Part shown: positions 56,061-64,000 of the stretch, in pieces
Numbering within the stretch: the stretch's first letter is position 1
Layout of the letters: each line of letters begins with the position of its first letter
DNA from: Solidesulfovibrio fructosivorans JJ]
Lineage (GTDB): Bacteria; Desulfobacterota; Desulfovibrionia; Desulfovibrionales; Desulfovibrionaceae
DNA: 64,000 nt
Direction: 5' to 3'
Assembly: GCF_000179555.1 (NCBI RefSeq)
Contig: NZ_AECZ01000004.1
Coordinates: forward strand, 62,001 to 126,000
Made by a program: the position numbers and the translations under genes
The notes under the pieces: model-generated
What the model saw: only the letters and a program-made list of their open reading frames with translations
Databases searched by the model: none
What the model was told of the DNA's origin: nothing

Positions 56061-57362
56061 TTAGTACTTGGGCTTTTCACAGTTGCCGCACACCCACGGA
56101 TAGGTCCAATCCGCCGTCTTCTTGGCGCTGTCCGGAATGAAGCGGCTCCAGGGTTCGGCCCGGATGGGGCCCTTGGTCTTCCAGACCACCTCGAACTGGC
56201 CGTCGGGACGGATCTCGCCGATGACCACGGGCTTGTGCAGGTGATGGTTCTTCGCGTCCATGACCACGGTGTAGCCGTCGGGGGCCTTGAACTGCTGGTT
56301 CATCAGGGCCTGGCGCACGGCGTTCACGTCGGTGGTGCCGGCCTGCTTGACGGCCTGGGCCCACATGTTGATGCCGATGTAGGTGGCTTCCATGGGGTCG
56401 TTGGTCACGCGCTTGTCGCCGCCGGGCAGGTTGTTCTTCTTCACGTATTCCCGCCACTTCTTGATGAAGGCCTCGTTTTGCGGGTTCTTCATGGACATGA
56501 AGTAGTTCCAGGCGGCCAGGTGGCCGACGAGGGGCTTGGTGTCGATGCCGCGCAGCTCTTCCTCACCCACGGAGAAGGCGACGACCGGGATGTCCTCGGC
56601 CTTGACGCCCTGGTTGGCCAGTTCCTTGTAGAACGGCACGTTGGAATCGCCGTTGATGGTCGAAATGACGCAGGTTTTCTTGCCGGCCGCGGCGAACTTC
56701 TTGATGTTGGAAACGATGGTCTGGTAGTCGCTGTGGCCAAACGGCGTGTAGACTTCCATGATGTCGGCGTCGGCCACGCCCTTGGAATGGAGGAAGGCCC
56801 GCAGGATCTTGTTGGTGGTGCGGGGGTAGACGTAGTCCGTGCCGAGCAGGACGAAACGCTTGGCCTCGCCGCCGTCCTTGCTCATGAGGTATTCCACGGC
56901 GGGAATGGCCTGCTGGTTGGGGGCCGCGCCGGTGTAGAAGACGTTGTAGGAGCACTCCTCGCCTTCATACTGCACGGGGTAGAACAGCAGCCCGTTGAGC
57001 TCCTCGAAAACGGGCAGCACCGACTTGCGCGACACCGAGGTCCAGCAGCCGAACACCACGGCCACCTTGTCCTTGGTCAAAAGCTCCCGGGCCTTTTCCG
57101 CGAAAAGCGGCCAGTTGGAAGCGGGATCGACCACCACGGGCTCGATCTTCTTGCCGAGCAGCCCGCCCTTGGCGTTGAGTTCGTCGATGGTCATCAGGGC
57201 GACGTCCTTAAGCGACGTCTCGCTGATGGCCATGGTGCCGGACAGCGAATGGAGGATGCCCACCTTGATGGTGTCTTCCGCCAGTGCCGGACGCGAGGCC
57301 AGCACACCGGCCAAAACGGCCAGGCAAGACAACAAAGCCAAAATTCGGCGCCTCACACCCAT
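56061..57362 (-). CDS. urtA: Urea ABC transporter substrate-binding protein UrtA
   Basis: A 433-residue periplasmic receptor starting MGVRRRILALL, signal peptide cut after ALA. Body with TIKVGILHSLSGTMAISETS and GCWTSVSRKSVLPVFEELNG, the urea/short-amide binding family. First structural gene of the operon; the 62 bases before urtB hold no clear terminator. Confidence 0.96.
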   Translation of the reverse strand: MGVRRRILALLSCLAVLAGVLASRPALAEDTIKVGILHSLSGTMAISETSLKDVALMTIDELNAKGGLLGKKIEPVVVDPASNWPLFAEKARELLTKDKVAVVFGCWTSVSRKSVLPVFEELNGLLFYPVQYEGEECSYNVFYTGAAPNQQAIPAVEYLMSKDGGEAKRFVLLGTDYVYPRTTNKILRAFLHSKGVADADIMEVYTPFGHSDYQTIVSNIKKFAAAGKKTCVISTINGDSNVPFYKELANQGVKAEDIPVVAFSVGEEELRGIDTKPLVGHLAAWNYFMSMKNPQNEAFIKKWREYVKKNNLPGGDKRVTNDPMEATYIGINMWAQAVKQAGTTDVNAVRQALMNQQFKAPDGYTVVMDAKNHHLHKPVVIGEIRPDGQFEVVWKTKGPIRAEPWSRFIPDSAKKTADWTYPWVCGNCEKPKY

Positions 57363-57484
57363 ACAATCTCTCCTTCTCGTTACGTGTTGCGGCGTTCCCC
57401 GGCAGGGGCAGCCTGAAACCACGGCTCCGGGCGTTTCGGACGACACTGCCGCCCGGTCGCGCCCGAGGCCATTCCCTCTCTCTC

Positions 57485-57535
57485 GATGCTCTCTCTGTCT
57501 TGATGCTCTCTCTGTCTTGATGCTCTCTCTGTCTC
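57485..57535. repeat. Three tandem copies of a 17-bp unit
   Basis: GATGCTCTCTCTGTCTT is repeated three times in the leader between the GntR-type regulator and urtA, the last copy ending in C. May be slippage-prone or regulatory. Confidence 0.85.
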
Positions 57536-57546
57536 CGGCGCGCCTC

Positions 57547-58278
57547 CTACGCCAGATGCAGGGCGATATTGGCCCGGGCCGCCGCCGCCGCGATGTGCCG
57601 CCGCATGGCCCGGCGGGCCGCGCCCGGCGCATGGAGCGCCAGGGCCTCGACCAGGGCTTCATGCTCGGCCACCGCCTCCTCGACCGGGGAGACGCCCGGC
57701 TGCTGGTTTTCGATCAGCTGGGAAAGGGACGGGGCCAGGGACTTGGTGAAAAACGGATTGTTGGCGGCTTCGACGATCTGATGATGCAGCGTGCAATTGA
57801 GGCGGGAGAGCAAGGCCCCATCCCGCCTCTCGAGGGCCTCGCGCATGCGCGAGGCGAGATACTTGAGGTCCTCGAGCTGGGCGGCGGTGGCGTTTTGCGC
57901 CGCCAGCCCGGCCACGGCGGGCTCCACCACGTAGCGGAACTGGTACATCTGGACGAGCCGGGAGGGGCGCTGCAGCGCGTCGGCCCGCGCGATCCGGCAA
58001 TCCTCCCCCAAGGATTGGTCCGTCGCCTCGCCGGCCAGGTAAATGCCCCGGCCGGGGCGGATGCGTACGCGGCCCAGGGTTTCCAGCGCGACCAGGGCCT
58101 CACGCACGGTCGGCCGGCTCACCCCCAGGCGGATGGCGAGCTGGCGCTGGGAGGGCAGTTTCTGGCCGGGCGCCCAGTTCCCGCTTCCGATCAGGGCCAC
58201 GAGCGCGTCCATGGCGCTCTGATCGGGGGCCTGCGGGCTGCCGGCCATGCCGTCCTCTTGGATATTGGAGCCTGCCAT
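57547..58278 (-). CDS. FadR/GntR-family transcriptional regulator
   Basis: A 243-residue regulator: winged helix LPSQRQLAIRLGVSRPTVRE and a C-terminal all-helical FCD domain with conserved His/Asp region (RLNCTLHHQIVEAANNPFF). Located 185 bases upstream of urtA on the same strand, so the likely controller of the urea operon; the ligand is not deducible. Start at MAGSNIQ or 4 residues earlier. Confidence 0.85.
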   Translation of the reverse strand: MAGSNIQEDGMAGSPQAPDQSAMDALVALIGSGNWAPGQKLPSQRQLAIRLGVSRPTVREALVALETLGRVRIRPGRGIYLAGEATDQSLGEDCRIARADALQRPSRLVQMYQFRYVVEPAVAGLAAQNATAAQLEDLKYLASRMREALERRDGALLSRLNCTLHHQIVEAANNPFFTKSLAPSLSQLIENQQPGVSPVEEAVAEHEALVEALALHAPGAARRAMRRHIAAAAARANIALHLA

Positions 58279-59053
58279 ATGTTGTCTCAAAATTGTCGTA
58301 TCTAAAAAACAACCTGTATTTCGCTAGAATGCGACGTCAAAATTTAACGAAAACGTATTTTTGTCAATACCGGTCTTGCCGGTCTGACCAGATTCGGCGT
58401 TTTCCGGTTCCCGCGCCACGAACCGCCCCGGCGAGCGCCTTTCCCGGTTGTCACCGGAGCGAACCATGCGCTGACGTGGCTTTCCGCCAACCGGAAGCGA
58501 CGACCGGCCGAAGCGAATCAAACCATATACCATACGATTTCCAAAGGATTGTAAGAATCAAACGACTACGACGCCGATAGGGCTACTGCCAAGGGCGGGA
58601 AAATTCTCGAGGCAAAAACGGCGGGGATCAAGGGAAAGGACGCGGCCCGCTGCCCGGCAGCCGCTTCGGGGAAGAACTTCAGATGGTCCGCTGGACTTCG
58701 AAACAAAGGCGGAGTCTGTACACAAAATTGTGCTTGCGATACTCCTGGCACAGCTCTTTATTGCTTTCCATTCCAAGCAAAGAGCGCTTCCAATGCGTTA
58801 CATCCACAAAGAAAGACACTTCGTATTTTGCATATGACAAAATAGTCGTTTCCCTCCCATGTCCATCGCCGGACGCGCCGGCTCCCCCGCGCCACCGCGC
58901 GAGAACGAAAAGCCGGGAGGCGGACGAAAAAGAGACCCATTAGGGGCGATGCCGCCGCAGGACGGCGAAAAACGCCGGGAGCGGCCATGACGACATGGCC
59001 GAGGCGTTCCCCGAACGCCTCCGGTCGGGAAACGCCCGGCGCGCATCCGGCGG
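58279..59053. other. No supported gene
   Basis: About 770 bases upstream of the GntR gene and downstream of the NlpC-like gene; overlapping short frames only. The first 70 bases carry AT-rich promoter-like sequence. No repeat copies of the island type. Confidence 0.4.
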
Positions 59054-60793
59054 TTACACCGTGAACCCGTCCAGGAGGCCCGAAGCCTTGAGCCCGGCCA
59101 CGGCCTTGGCGATGGTTACTATCCGGGTCCTGTACCGCGACAGCCCGATCCGCCGCAGCGCCTCCTTGGGATTGGCCGAGGCGAGCGCGGCGCGCATTTC
59201 CGCATACGTGCCCCGCCCCTGATGCAGGATATCCATGATCCACAGCGCCGTTTCCCAATCCGAACCGACCAGGCCGGGCACCTTCGTCTTGGCCTGTTCC
59301 AGATTCTCCTTCGCCTGCGCAAGGAAGACCGCGATCTGCAACTGCTTCGCCCGGGGATCGAGCCGCAGCCAGTTCATGAGCCGAGCCGCCACGAGAAGTT
59401 CCACCTCGTCGACCGCCGTCGGGGAAGTGTTGCAATAGGCCATCAGCTTCGCGAGTTGCGGTTCCTTGACCCCATTGGGACGGGTGACCATCACCACCTC
59501 CTCGAGATCGACCGGTCCCGTGTCCGATTGCAGATGGATCGTGATCTTGCCGTCGCTGTTGGGACGCAGCGCAAGTTCGGGGAAATGCCGGTCCGCCAGC
59601 GGCAAAGCGAGGAGCTGGCGAAAGTAGGCCACGAAATTCCGCCCTGGCGTATGCGCGGCGAGCTGCGGCGCGCCAAACGTAAAGGCGGCGCGATCGTAGG
59701 TGTTCAAGGTCGCGAAGCGGGCCTCACCCTCCGCCAACAGGGTGGGCTCGATGAAATGCGCCCATGGCCCGAAGTCGGAAACAAAATCCCGGCCACGATA
59801 GACACCGAAGCGCAGGCTGTCCTTGATGGCGGCGTTCCCCTGAAACAGGCCGGTCCGGTGCATGTCGTCGGTATAGGTCGTTATGGAACCGATGATGAAC
59901 TTCTCGCCCGACGCCGTTGTCGCGGAGAAGGTCTTGCCCGACTGCGTGATGCCGGCGATCGCGTCGAACCCGTCCGGGGATGGCGGAAACGTCAGCGGAC
60001 AAGGTCCCTTGGGTTTGACGACCTCGTTGAAGAGCCGCACGTCCTCGACGCCTTCCGCGAGAGGGAACGGCAGCCCGAGCGCCCGGGCGGTCGCCGGTCC
60101 GACGACGCCGTCGACCTCGATCCCCCGCATGAGCTGAAACGACAGCACCGCCGCATGGGTCATCGGCCCGAAGGCGCCATCGATCGGCCCTGGATCGAGT
60201 CCCTGGCCGAGCAGAGCCTTTTGCAGCGCGACAACGGCCGCGCCCTTTATGGGCGACGTTTTGAACCAGAGAAAAATATCCGGAAGGGACGTCGCCCTCG
60301 GCCGTGAACCGGACGTCAGCCCGGCAAGGCGCTCCGTCCCGTAATCGACCCCGGGCAGGAGGCAGCCAATGGTCCAGGGCCGCGACGCCGCGCCCGTGAA
60401 GATATTGATGCCAAACGCCGCGCCGCGCGCTTCCAGCGTTCGCTCGCCATCGCCCACGGCAAACGCGACATGGCCGGGCCTGCCCGTCGCGGGGGCCCGG
60501 ATCAACGCCGCGCCGGGAATATGCAGGGCTTCCTGCCAGGAAACGACATGTCCTGATTTCTTCGCCTCCGCGTGCCAATACCCGGAATAGGGCTCGGCCT
60601 TGGCCGGCCGTGTCGCGCCCCCCGCTCCGAAAATCAACCCGTAGGCCTGATAGGCGCACCAGGACGCAAACTCGGCGCAATCCCAAGGGCCTTTCCATCC
60701 TGGATTATCGAGTGGAACCACAGCGCCGAAAACGTATTGTTGCCCAACCCGCGTCAAACCGATGTCGATGACATCCTGTCCCATCCGCGACAT
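59054..60793 (-). CDS. NlpC/CHAP-like protein with peptidoglycan-binding domain
   Basis: A 579-residue protein. N-terminal DCAEFASWCAYQAYGLIF (Cys about 39) and RPGHVAFAVGDG resemble the Cys and His of NlpC/P60 or CHAP hydrolases. A PG_binding_1 domain follows (ALQKALLGQGLDPGPIDGAFG ... VDGVVGPATARALGL, about 185-240). The rest, about 330 residues, is unknown. No signal peptide is visible, so export, if any, is by another route. Single gene, GC-rich. Confidence 0.6.
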   Translation of the reverse strand: MSRMGQDVIDIGLTRVGQQYVFGAVVPLDNPGWKGPWDCAEFASWCAYQAYGLIFGAGGATRPAKAEPYSGYWHAEAKKSGHVVSWQEALHIPGAALIRAPATGRPGHVAFAVGDGERTLEARGAAFGINIFTGAASRPWTIGCLLPGVDYGTERLAGLTSGSRPRATSLPDIFLWFKTSPIKGAAVVALQKALLGQGLDPGPIDGAFGPMTHAAVLSFQLMRGIEVDGVVGPATARALGLPFPLAEGVEDVRLFNEVVKPKGPCPLTFPPSPDGFDAIAGITQSGKTFSATTASGEKFIIGSITTYTDDMHRTGLFQGNAAIKDSLRFGVYRGRDFVSDFGPWAHFIEPTLLAEGEARFATLNTYDRAAFTFGAPQLAAHTPGRNFVAYFRQLLALPLADRHFPELALRPNSDGKITIHLQSDTGPVDLEEVVMVTRPNGVKEPQLAKLMAYCNTSPTAVDEVELLVAARLMNWLRLDPRAKQLQIAVFLAQAKENLEQAKTKVPGLVGSDWETALWIMDILHQGRGTYAEMRAALASANPKEALRRIGLSRYRTRIVTIAKAVAGLKASGLLDGFTV

Positions 60794-61100
60794 GTCTTCC
60801 TCCTTGCGGGAGACATTGACCTGCGAAAAGGAGACATCGAAAAATCATATTGAGGTCACCCCCGCCTTTGTTCGAGTTTACCACTCGATCCCATATCGCA
60901 TAACAGATATCCCAGGTCGAGTTTTTATTCTTCCATGCCCGCTCCCTTCGGCCCGAAGCACCCCATAAAATTGCTCTCCCGGTTGACGGAAACCCGCTTT
61001 TTACGACAGGCTTTCCATAGGAAACCGTTTTGCGGCCGGCCCCGCCGGCCGGTCACGGCGCGCTGGCGGCGCGCCAAAGCCAAAGGAGGCAGCCGACCCC
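60794..61100. other. Divergent intergenic region
   Basis: About 300 bases between divergent genes. AAAGGAGG at 61081 serves the ClC gene. Nothing else recognised. Confidence 0.4.
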
Positions 61101-62456
61101 ATGCAGGAAACCGGGCCCCATAGCCGCTGGATGCCGCGCTCCCTGCGGCAGTTCGAGGTCATGAACCGCAAGCTGGCCCCCATCTTTGTGGTGGCGGCGC
61201 TCACCGGCGCGGCCACGGGATGCATCGCGGCGGCACTTTTGCAAAGCGTCTCCCTCGTCGACGCCGGCCGGGCGGCGCTTGCCGGCGCGGCCGAAACGGC
61301 CTTTGGCGGCGGGGCCGCCGTCTCCATGCTCCTCTCGGCGGCCATGACGGTCGGCGCGGTGGCCCTGGTCCGCTTTTTCGCCCCCGAAGCGGCCGGCAGC
61401 GGCATCCAGGAGATCGAAGGCGTCCTTGAAGGCATGCGGGCGTTGCGTCCCGACCGGGTGCTACCGGTGAAGCTTGCCGGCGGCATCCTTTCCCTCGGCA
61501 GCGGCCTTTCCCTGGGCCGCGAGGGGCCGACCATCCATATGGGCGGGGCGCTCGGCCGGCTGCTCGGCCGGCTGTGCCGCCAGAGCGACCCGCAAGTGCT
61601 GCATTCGCTGGTGGCCGCGGGCGCGGCCGCCGGGCTGGCCGCCGCCTTCAACGCCCCCCTGGCCGGCATTCTTTTCGTGATGGAGGAGATGCGCCGCGAG
61701 TTCCACTTCAATTTCGTTTCGTTTCACTGCGTGGTCATCGCCGCCGTGGTCGCGGACGTGATGTTGCGGCTGCTCCTCGACGCCGGCCCGGCCATCGCCA
61801 TGACGGTCTTCCCCGTGCCCCATGTCCAAAGCCTGTGGCTCTTTTTCCTGTTCGGCCTGCTGCTCGGCGGCGTGGGCGTGATGTTCAACCGCCTGCTTCT
61901 GGCCTCGCTCAGGCGGGTGGACCGGGCGGCCGCGCGCTGGCCCTGGCTCTTCGCCCTGGCCGTCGGCGCGGCCTTCGGGCTGATTGCCTGGGTCTATCCC
62001 GATCTGGCCGGCGGCGGCTACCACGTGCTCCACCACGCCCTGACCGGACAGGTGGCGGTGCCCTTGCTCGTGCTGCTTTTCGTCTGCCGTTTCGCCGGGA
62101 CCCTTTTTTGCTACGCGACCAGCGCGCCGGGCGGCATTTTCGCGCCCATGCTGGCGCTTGGCACACTGCTTGGCATGGCCTTCGGCCAGCTCGCCGTGGG
62201 GCTCGGGCTGACCACCTTTCCCGGCATGTTCGCCGTGGCCGGCATGGGGGCGCTTTTCGCGGCCACGGTGCGCGCGCCCCTGACCGGCATGGTGCTCATC
62301 ATGGAAATGACCCGCAATTACGCCCTGACCCTGCCCCTGCTCGTGACCTGCATCGCCTCGGTGGTCACGGCCGAAACCCTGGGCGGCCGGCCGATCTACT
62401 CGCTGCTCCTGGACCGCACCCTGCGCCGGGAACAGGACCCGGCGGCGTCCCGATAA
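61101..62456 (+). CDS. clcA: ClC-family chloride channel/antiporter
   Basis: A 451-residue membrane protein. Selectivity blocks GSGIQE (usually GSGIP), GREGPTIHMG with the gating Glu, and GGIFAPMLALG are present; about 10-12 membrane helices. No CBS domains. Start at 61101 after AAAGGAGG or at an internal ATG (61161). Probably Cl-/H+ exchange for acid tolerance. Confidence 0.92.
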   Translation: MQETGPHSRWMPRSLRQFEVMNRKLAPIFVVAALTGAATGCIAAALLQSVSLVDAGRAALAGAAETAFGGGAAVSMLLSAAMTVGAVALVRFFAPEAAGSGIQEIEGVLEGMRALRPDRVLPVKLAGGILSLGSGLSLGREGPTIHMGGALGRLLGRLCRQSDPQVLHSLVAAGAAAGLAAAFNAPLAGILFVMEEMRREFHFNFVSFHCVVIAAVVADVMLRLLLDAGPAIAMTVFPVPHVQSLWLFFLFGLLLGGVGVMFNRLLLASLRRVDRAAARWPWLFALAVGAAFGLIAWVYPDLAGGGYHVLHHALTGQVAVPLLVLLFVCRFAGTLFCYATSAPGGIFAPMLALGTLLGMAFGQLAVGLGLTTFPGMFAVAGMGALFAATVRAPLTGMVLIMEMTRNYALTLPLLVTCIASVVTAETLGGRPIYSLLLDRTLRREQDPAASR

Positions 62457-62504
62457 CGCCCGCCCCCCTCCCTGGCGTTCACGCTCAACCAAGGACACGC
62501 GACC

Positions 62505-62848
62505 ATGAAACGCCTTTTCGTGATGATCACCACCAAAAACCCCGACAAGGCCACCCGGGCCGCCCAATTCGCCAAGCTGGCCGGCGAGTCCTTGGCCGGC
62601 ATGATGCTGGTGGACGACGGCGTGTACCTCGCCATTCCCGAAACCCTGGACCGGACCAAGGCCGTGACCGGCGACGACTTCGTCGGGCACTTGGCCGCGT
62701 TGCCAAGGTCCCCCTGCTCGTGTGCAAACCCTGCTGCGCGGCCCGGGGCATCGCCGCCGAGGACCTACACCCGGCCTTCAGGGTCGGCACCGGCGTGGAC
62801 GCCATGGCCGTCATCCTCGAGGACGACGTCACCACGCTGACCTTCTAG
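62505..62848 (+). pseudogene. DsrE-like protein with one frameshift
   Basis: About 114 residues when repaired. MKRLFVMITTKNPDKATRAA with MMLVDDGVYLAI is the DsrE/DsrF-type fold; after LAA (near 62700) the frame must shift by one to give AKVPLLVCKPCCAARGIAAE and VDAMAVILEDDVTTLTF. Conserved cysteines CKPCC are in the second part. One missing base, so error or recent inactivation. 48 bases downstream of clcA. Confidence 0.75.
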
Positions 62849-63049
62849 GCGCGGGCCACGCCCGCCCAGGCTCCGGGGCCGCGCTCCGGGCGGACGGAAG
62901 CGGTGCGGACGGCGACGCGAAAAAAAGCCCGCGCTGCCCACACACGCGACGAAGCTGCGCGGCCCCCCCCCCTGCGCCCGCCCTCCTTCCGGCTGGGCAA
63001 GCCAGGCCCGGCGCCTTGCTTGCCCGCCGCAGTGCTGGTAGCTACCGGC

Positions 63050-64000
63050 ATGGCCACTCCTCCCTCCGATGCCGAAGTCCCCTGCGCCGCGGCGCTGCCG
63101 CCGGGACGCCTGGGCCGCCGGCTGTTTCTTTATTTTGCGGCCACGCTCCTGGCCCTGGCCGTGGGGGTGGCCATGGCCACCATCGTTCCCCTGCTCGGCC
63201 GCCTCACCCGATCCGAACAGGCCGGGCTGGCCCATGTGGCCGAAACCAAGGCCCTGGCCATCGGCGAATGGTATCGCCGGGCCGAGGACCTGGCGCGGCA
63301 GATCACCAGCCGCACCCAGATCCGCGACGTCCTGGAGGACGTCTACGCCGGGCGCGTCTCCCGGGAACATTTCGCGGCCTACGCCGGGCCGCGGCTCGCC
63401 GACGCCATGAAGCGCTCGGCCGACGTAGTCGGCATCACCCGCCTGTCCAGGGACGGCGAGCCTGTCGTCTCCTGCGGCGAGGCGATCCCGGAAAACGCCT
63501 GGCGCATTCCGCCGGAAGGCTCCGGCAAGGTGCTGGTCTCCGCGCCCGTCATGCTTTCGGGAAAGCTCTGCATCGTTGTCGGCGCGCCCGTCACCGGCCG
63601 CGACGGCAGCCGCGTGGCCACCGACCTCGTGGCCGTGGACACGGCCCAGCTCGCCGGAAAGATCCTGCAGCCGCCGGGCGAAGACCCGGCCGCCCGGCTC
63701 GCCCTGGCCCTGCGGGAAAAGGACGCGGTCCGCACCTTCCTTGTCGAACCGAAGCCCCTGCCCCAAGCCCTGGCCCCGGCCATGGACAAGGGACTGGGGC
63801 AGGCGCTTGCCGGCCGCGCCGGCATCCTGGCCGCGACCGACACCGTCATCGCCTACACGCCGGTGGCCGACACCGGCTGGGGACTGGCCCTTTCCGCCGA
63901 CAGCCGCCTGCTCTACGCCCCGGTCCGGACCGAACTGGCCGCCATGCTCGCCTCCACGGCCGGCGTCTACGCGCTGTGCCTGCTCGGCTTCGGCGTCCTG
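63050..64000 (+). CDS. Membrane sensor protein, partial
   Basis: At least 317 residues, open to the window end. One N-terminal membrane helix (about 25-48), a periplasmic Cache-like region of about 240 residues (HVAETKALAIGEWYRRAEDL; DTGWGLALSADSRLLYAPVR) and a second helix at the window end. The output domain (kinase, GGDEF or MCP) lies outside. Start ATG chosen as first in frame after a stop; no strong ribosome binding site. Confidence 0.75.
   Translation, partial: MATPPSDAEVPCAAALPPGRLGRRLFLYFAATLLALAVGVAMATIVPLLGRLTRSEQAGLAHVAETKALAIGEWYRRAEDLARQITSRTQIRDVLEDVYAGRVSREHFAAYAGPRLADAMKRSADVVGITRLSRDGEPVVSCGEAIPENAWRIPPEGSGKVLVSAPVMLSGKLCIVVGAPVTGRDGSRVATDLVAVDTAQLAGKILQPPGEDPAARLALALREKDAVRTFLVEPKPLPQALAPAMDKGLGQALAGRAGILAATDTVIAYTPVADTGWGLALSADSRLLYAPVRTELAAMLASTAGVYALCLLGFGVL

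Noticed and set aside
54233-57416. Long plus-strand open frames opposite urtA and urtB
   Set aside because: Shadows of the urea transporter genes.
57485-57535. CRISPR-like array
   Set aside because: Three adjacent 17-bp units without spacers are a simple tandem repeat.
58683-58943. Open frame in the region upstream of the GntR gene
   Set aside because: No start signal or recognisable sequence; codon pattern not like neighbouring genes.

Overview
This 64 kb window looks like a chromosome segment of a Gram-negative, motile, sulfate-reducer-type bacterium, most likely a Desulfovibrionaceae member of the Solidesulfovibrio/Desulfovibrio kind. That placement is an inference from the GC-rich core genes, the CheV/MCP/CheW chemotaxis style, the arsenic locus layout (ArsR, DGC zinc protein, permease, thioredoxin) and a urea ABC transporter fused to a urease operon. 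No rRNA, CRISPR array or intact tRNA gene was seen.

The left half (about 1-34 kb) is an accessory island. From about 0.5 to 14.3 kb it is AT-rich and holds small, mostly unknown genes: an orphan polymorphic-toxin-type protein, a five-gene type IV CBASS anti-phage operon (QueC-like, TGT-like, CD-NTase, SLATT membrane effector, OGG-like glycosylase; 2.8-6.4 kb), a PD-(D/E)XK-like protein, small membrane proteins, a DUF6573-like pair and an XRE regulator. From 14.5 kb follow a broken DUF3102-like gene and a second TGT-fold gene, both next to an IS256-family element that has also removed most of a cheW gene. An MCP, a decayed stretch, an AdeAB-like RND pump with a divergent AdeRS-like two-component system, an IS5-family and an IS630-family element in tandem, a Tat-exported FAD oxidoreductase, a Ser/Thr-rich protein and a YegD-type Hsp70 complete the island. 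Three repeat families mark its joints: R1 (tRNA-Val-like segment plus terminator; 2.2, 20.7 and 32.5 kb), R2 (9.1, 9.95 and 10.6 kb) and R3 (terminator plus 3' end of an AbrB-like regulator gene; 6.5, 7.4 and 32.3 kb).

The right half (34-64 kb) is GC-rich and reads as ordinary chromosome: a MarR regulator, an FMN glutamate-synthase-like protein with a NarX/NarL-type two-component pair, a DUF2161 nuclease-fold protein, CheV, an arsenic locus with a decayed distal end, a radical SAM/SPASM protein, and a continuous urea import and hydrolysis operon, urtABCDE-ureDABCEFG, preceded by a FadR/GntR regulator. It ends with a cell-wall-type NlpC-like protein, a ClC chloride channel, a DsrE-like protein and the start of a membrane sensor.

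Functionally, the most notable unit is the type IV CBASS operon. Its CD-NTase begins with an all-glycine N-terminus, the kind of partner that QueC-like enzymes of these operons are reported to modify. As sequenced, the TGT-like gene carries one in-frame amber codon and the CD-NTase carries a one-base frameshift at a T7G run, so the system is either decaying, recoded, or affected by sequencing error. Three other apparent frameshifts elsewhere in the window also look like single-base deletions, so the error explanation must be kept open.
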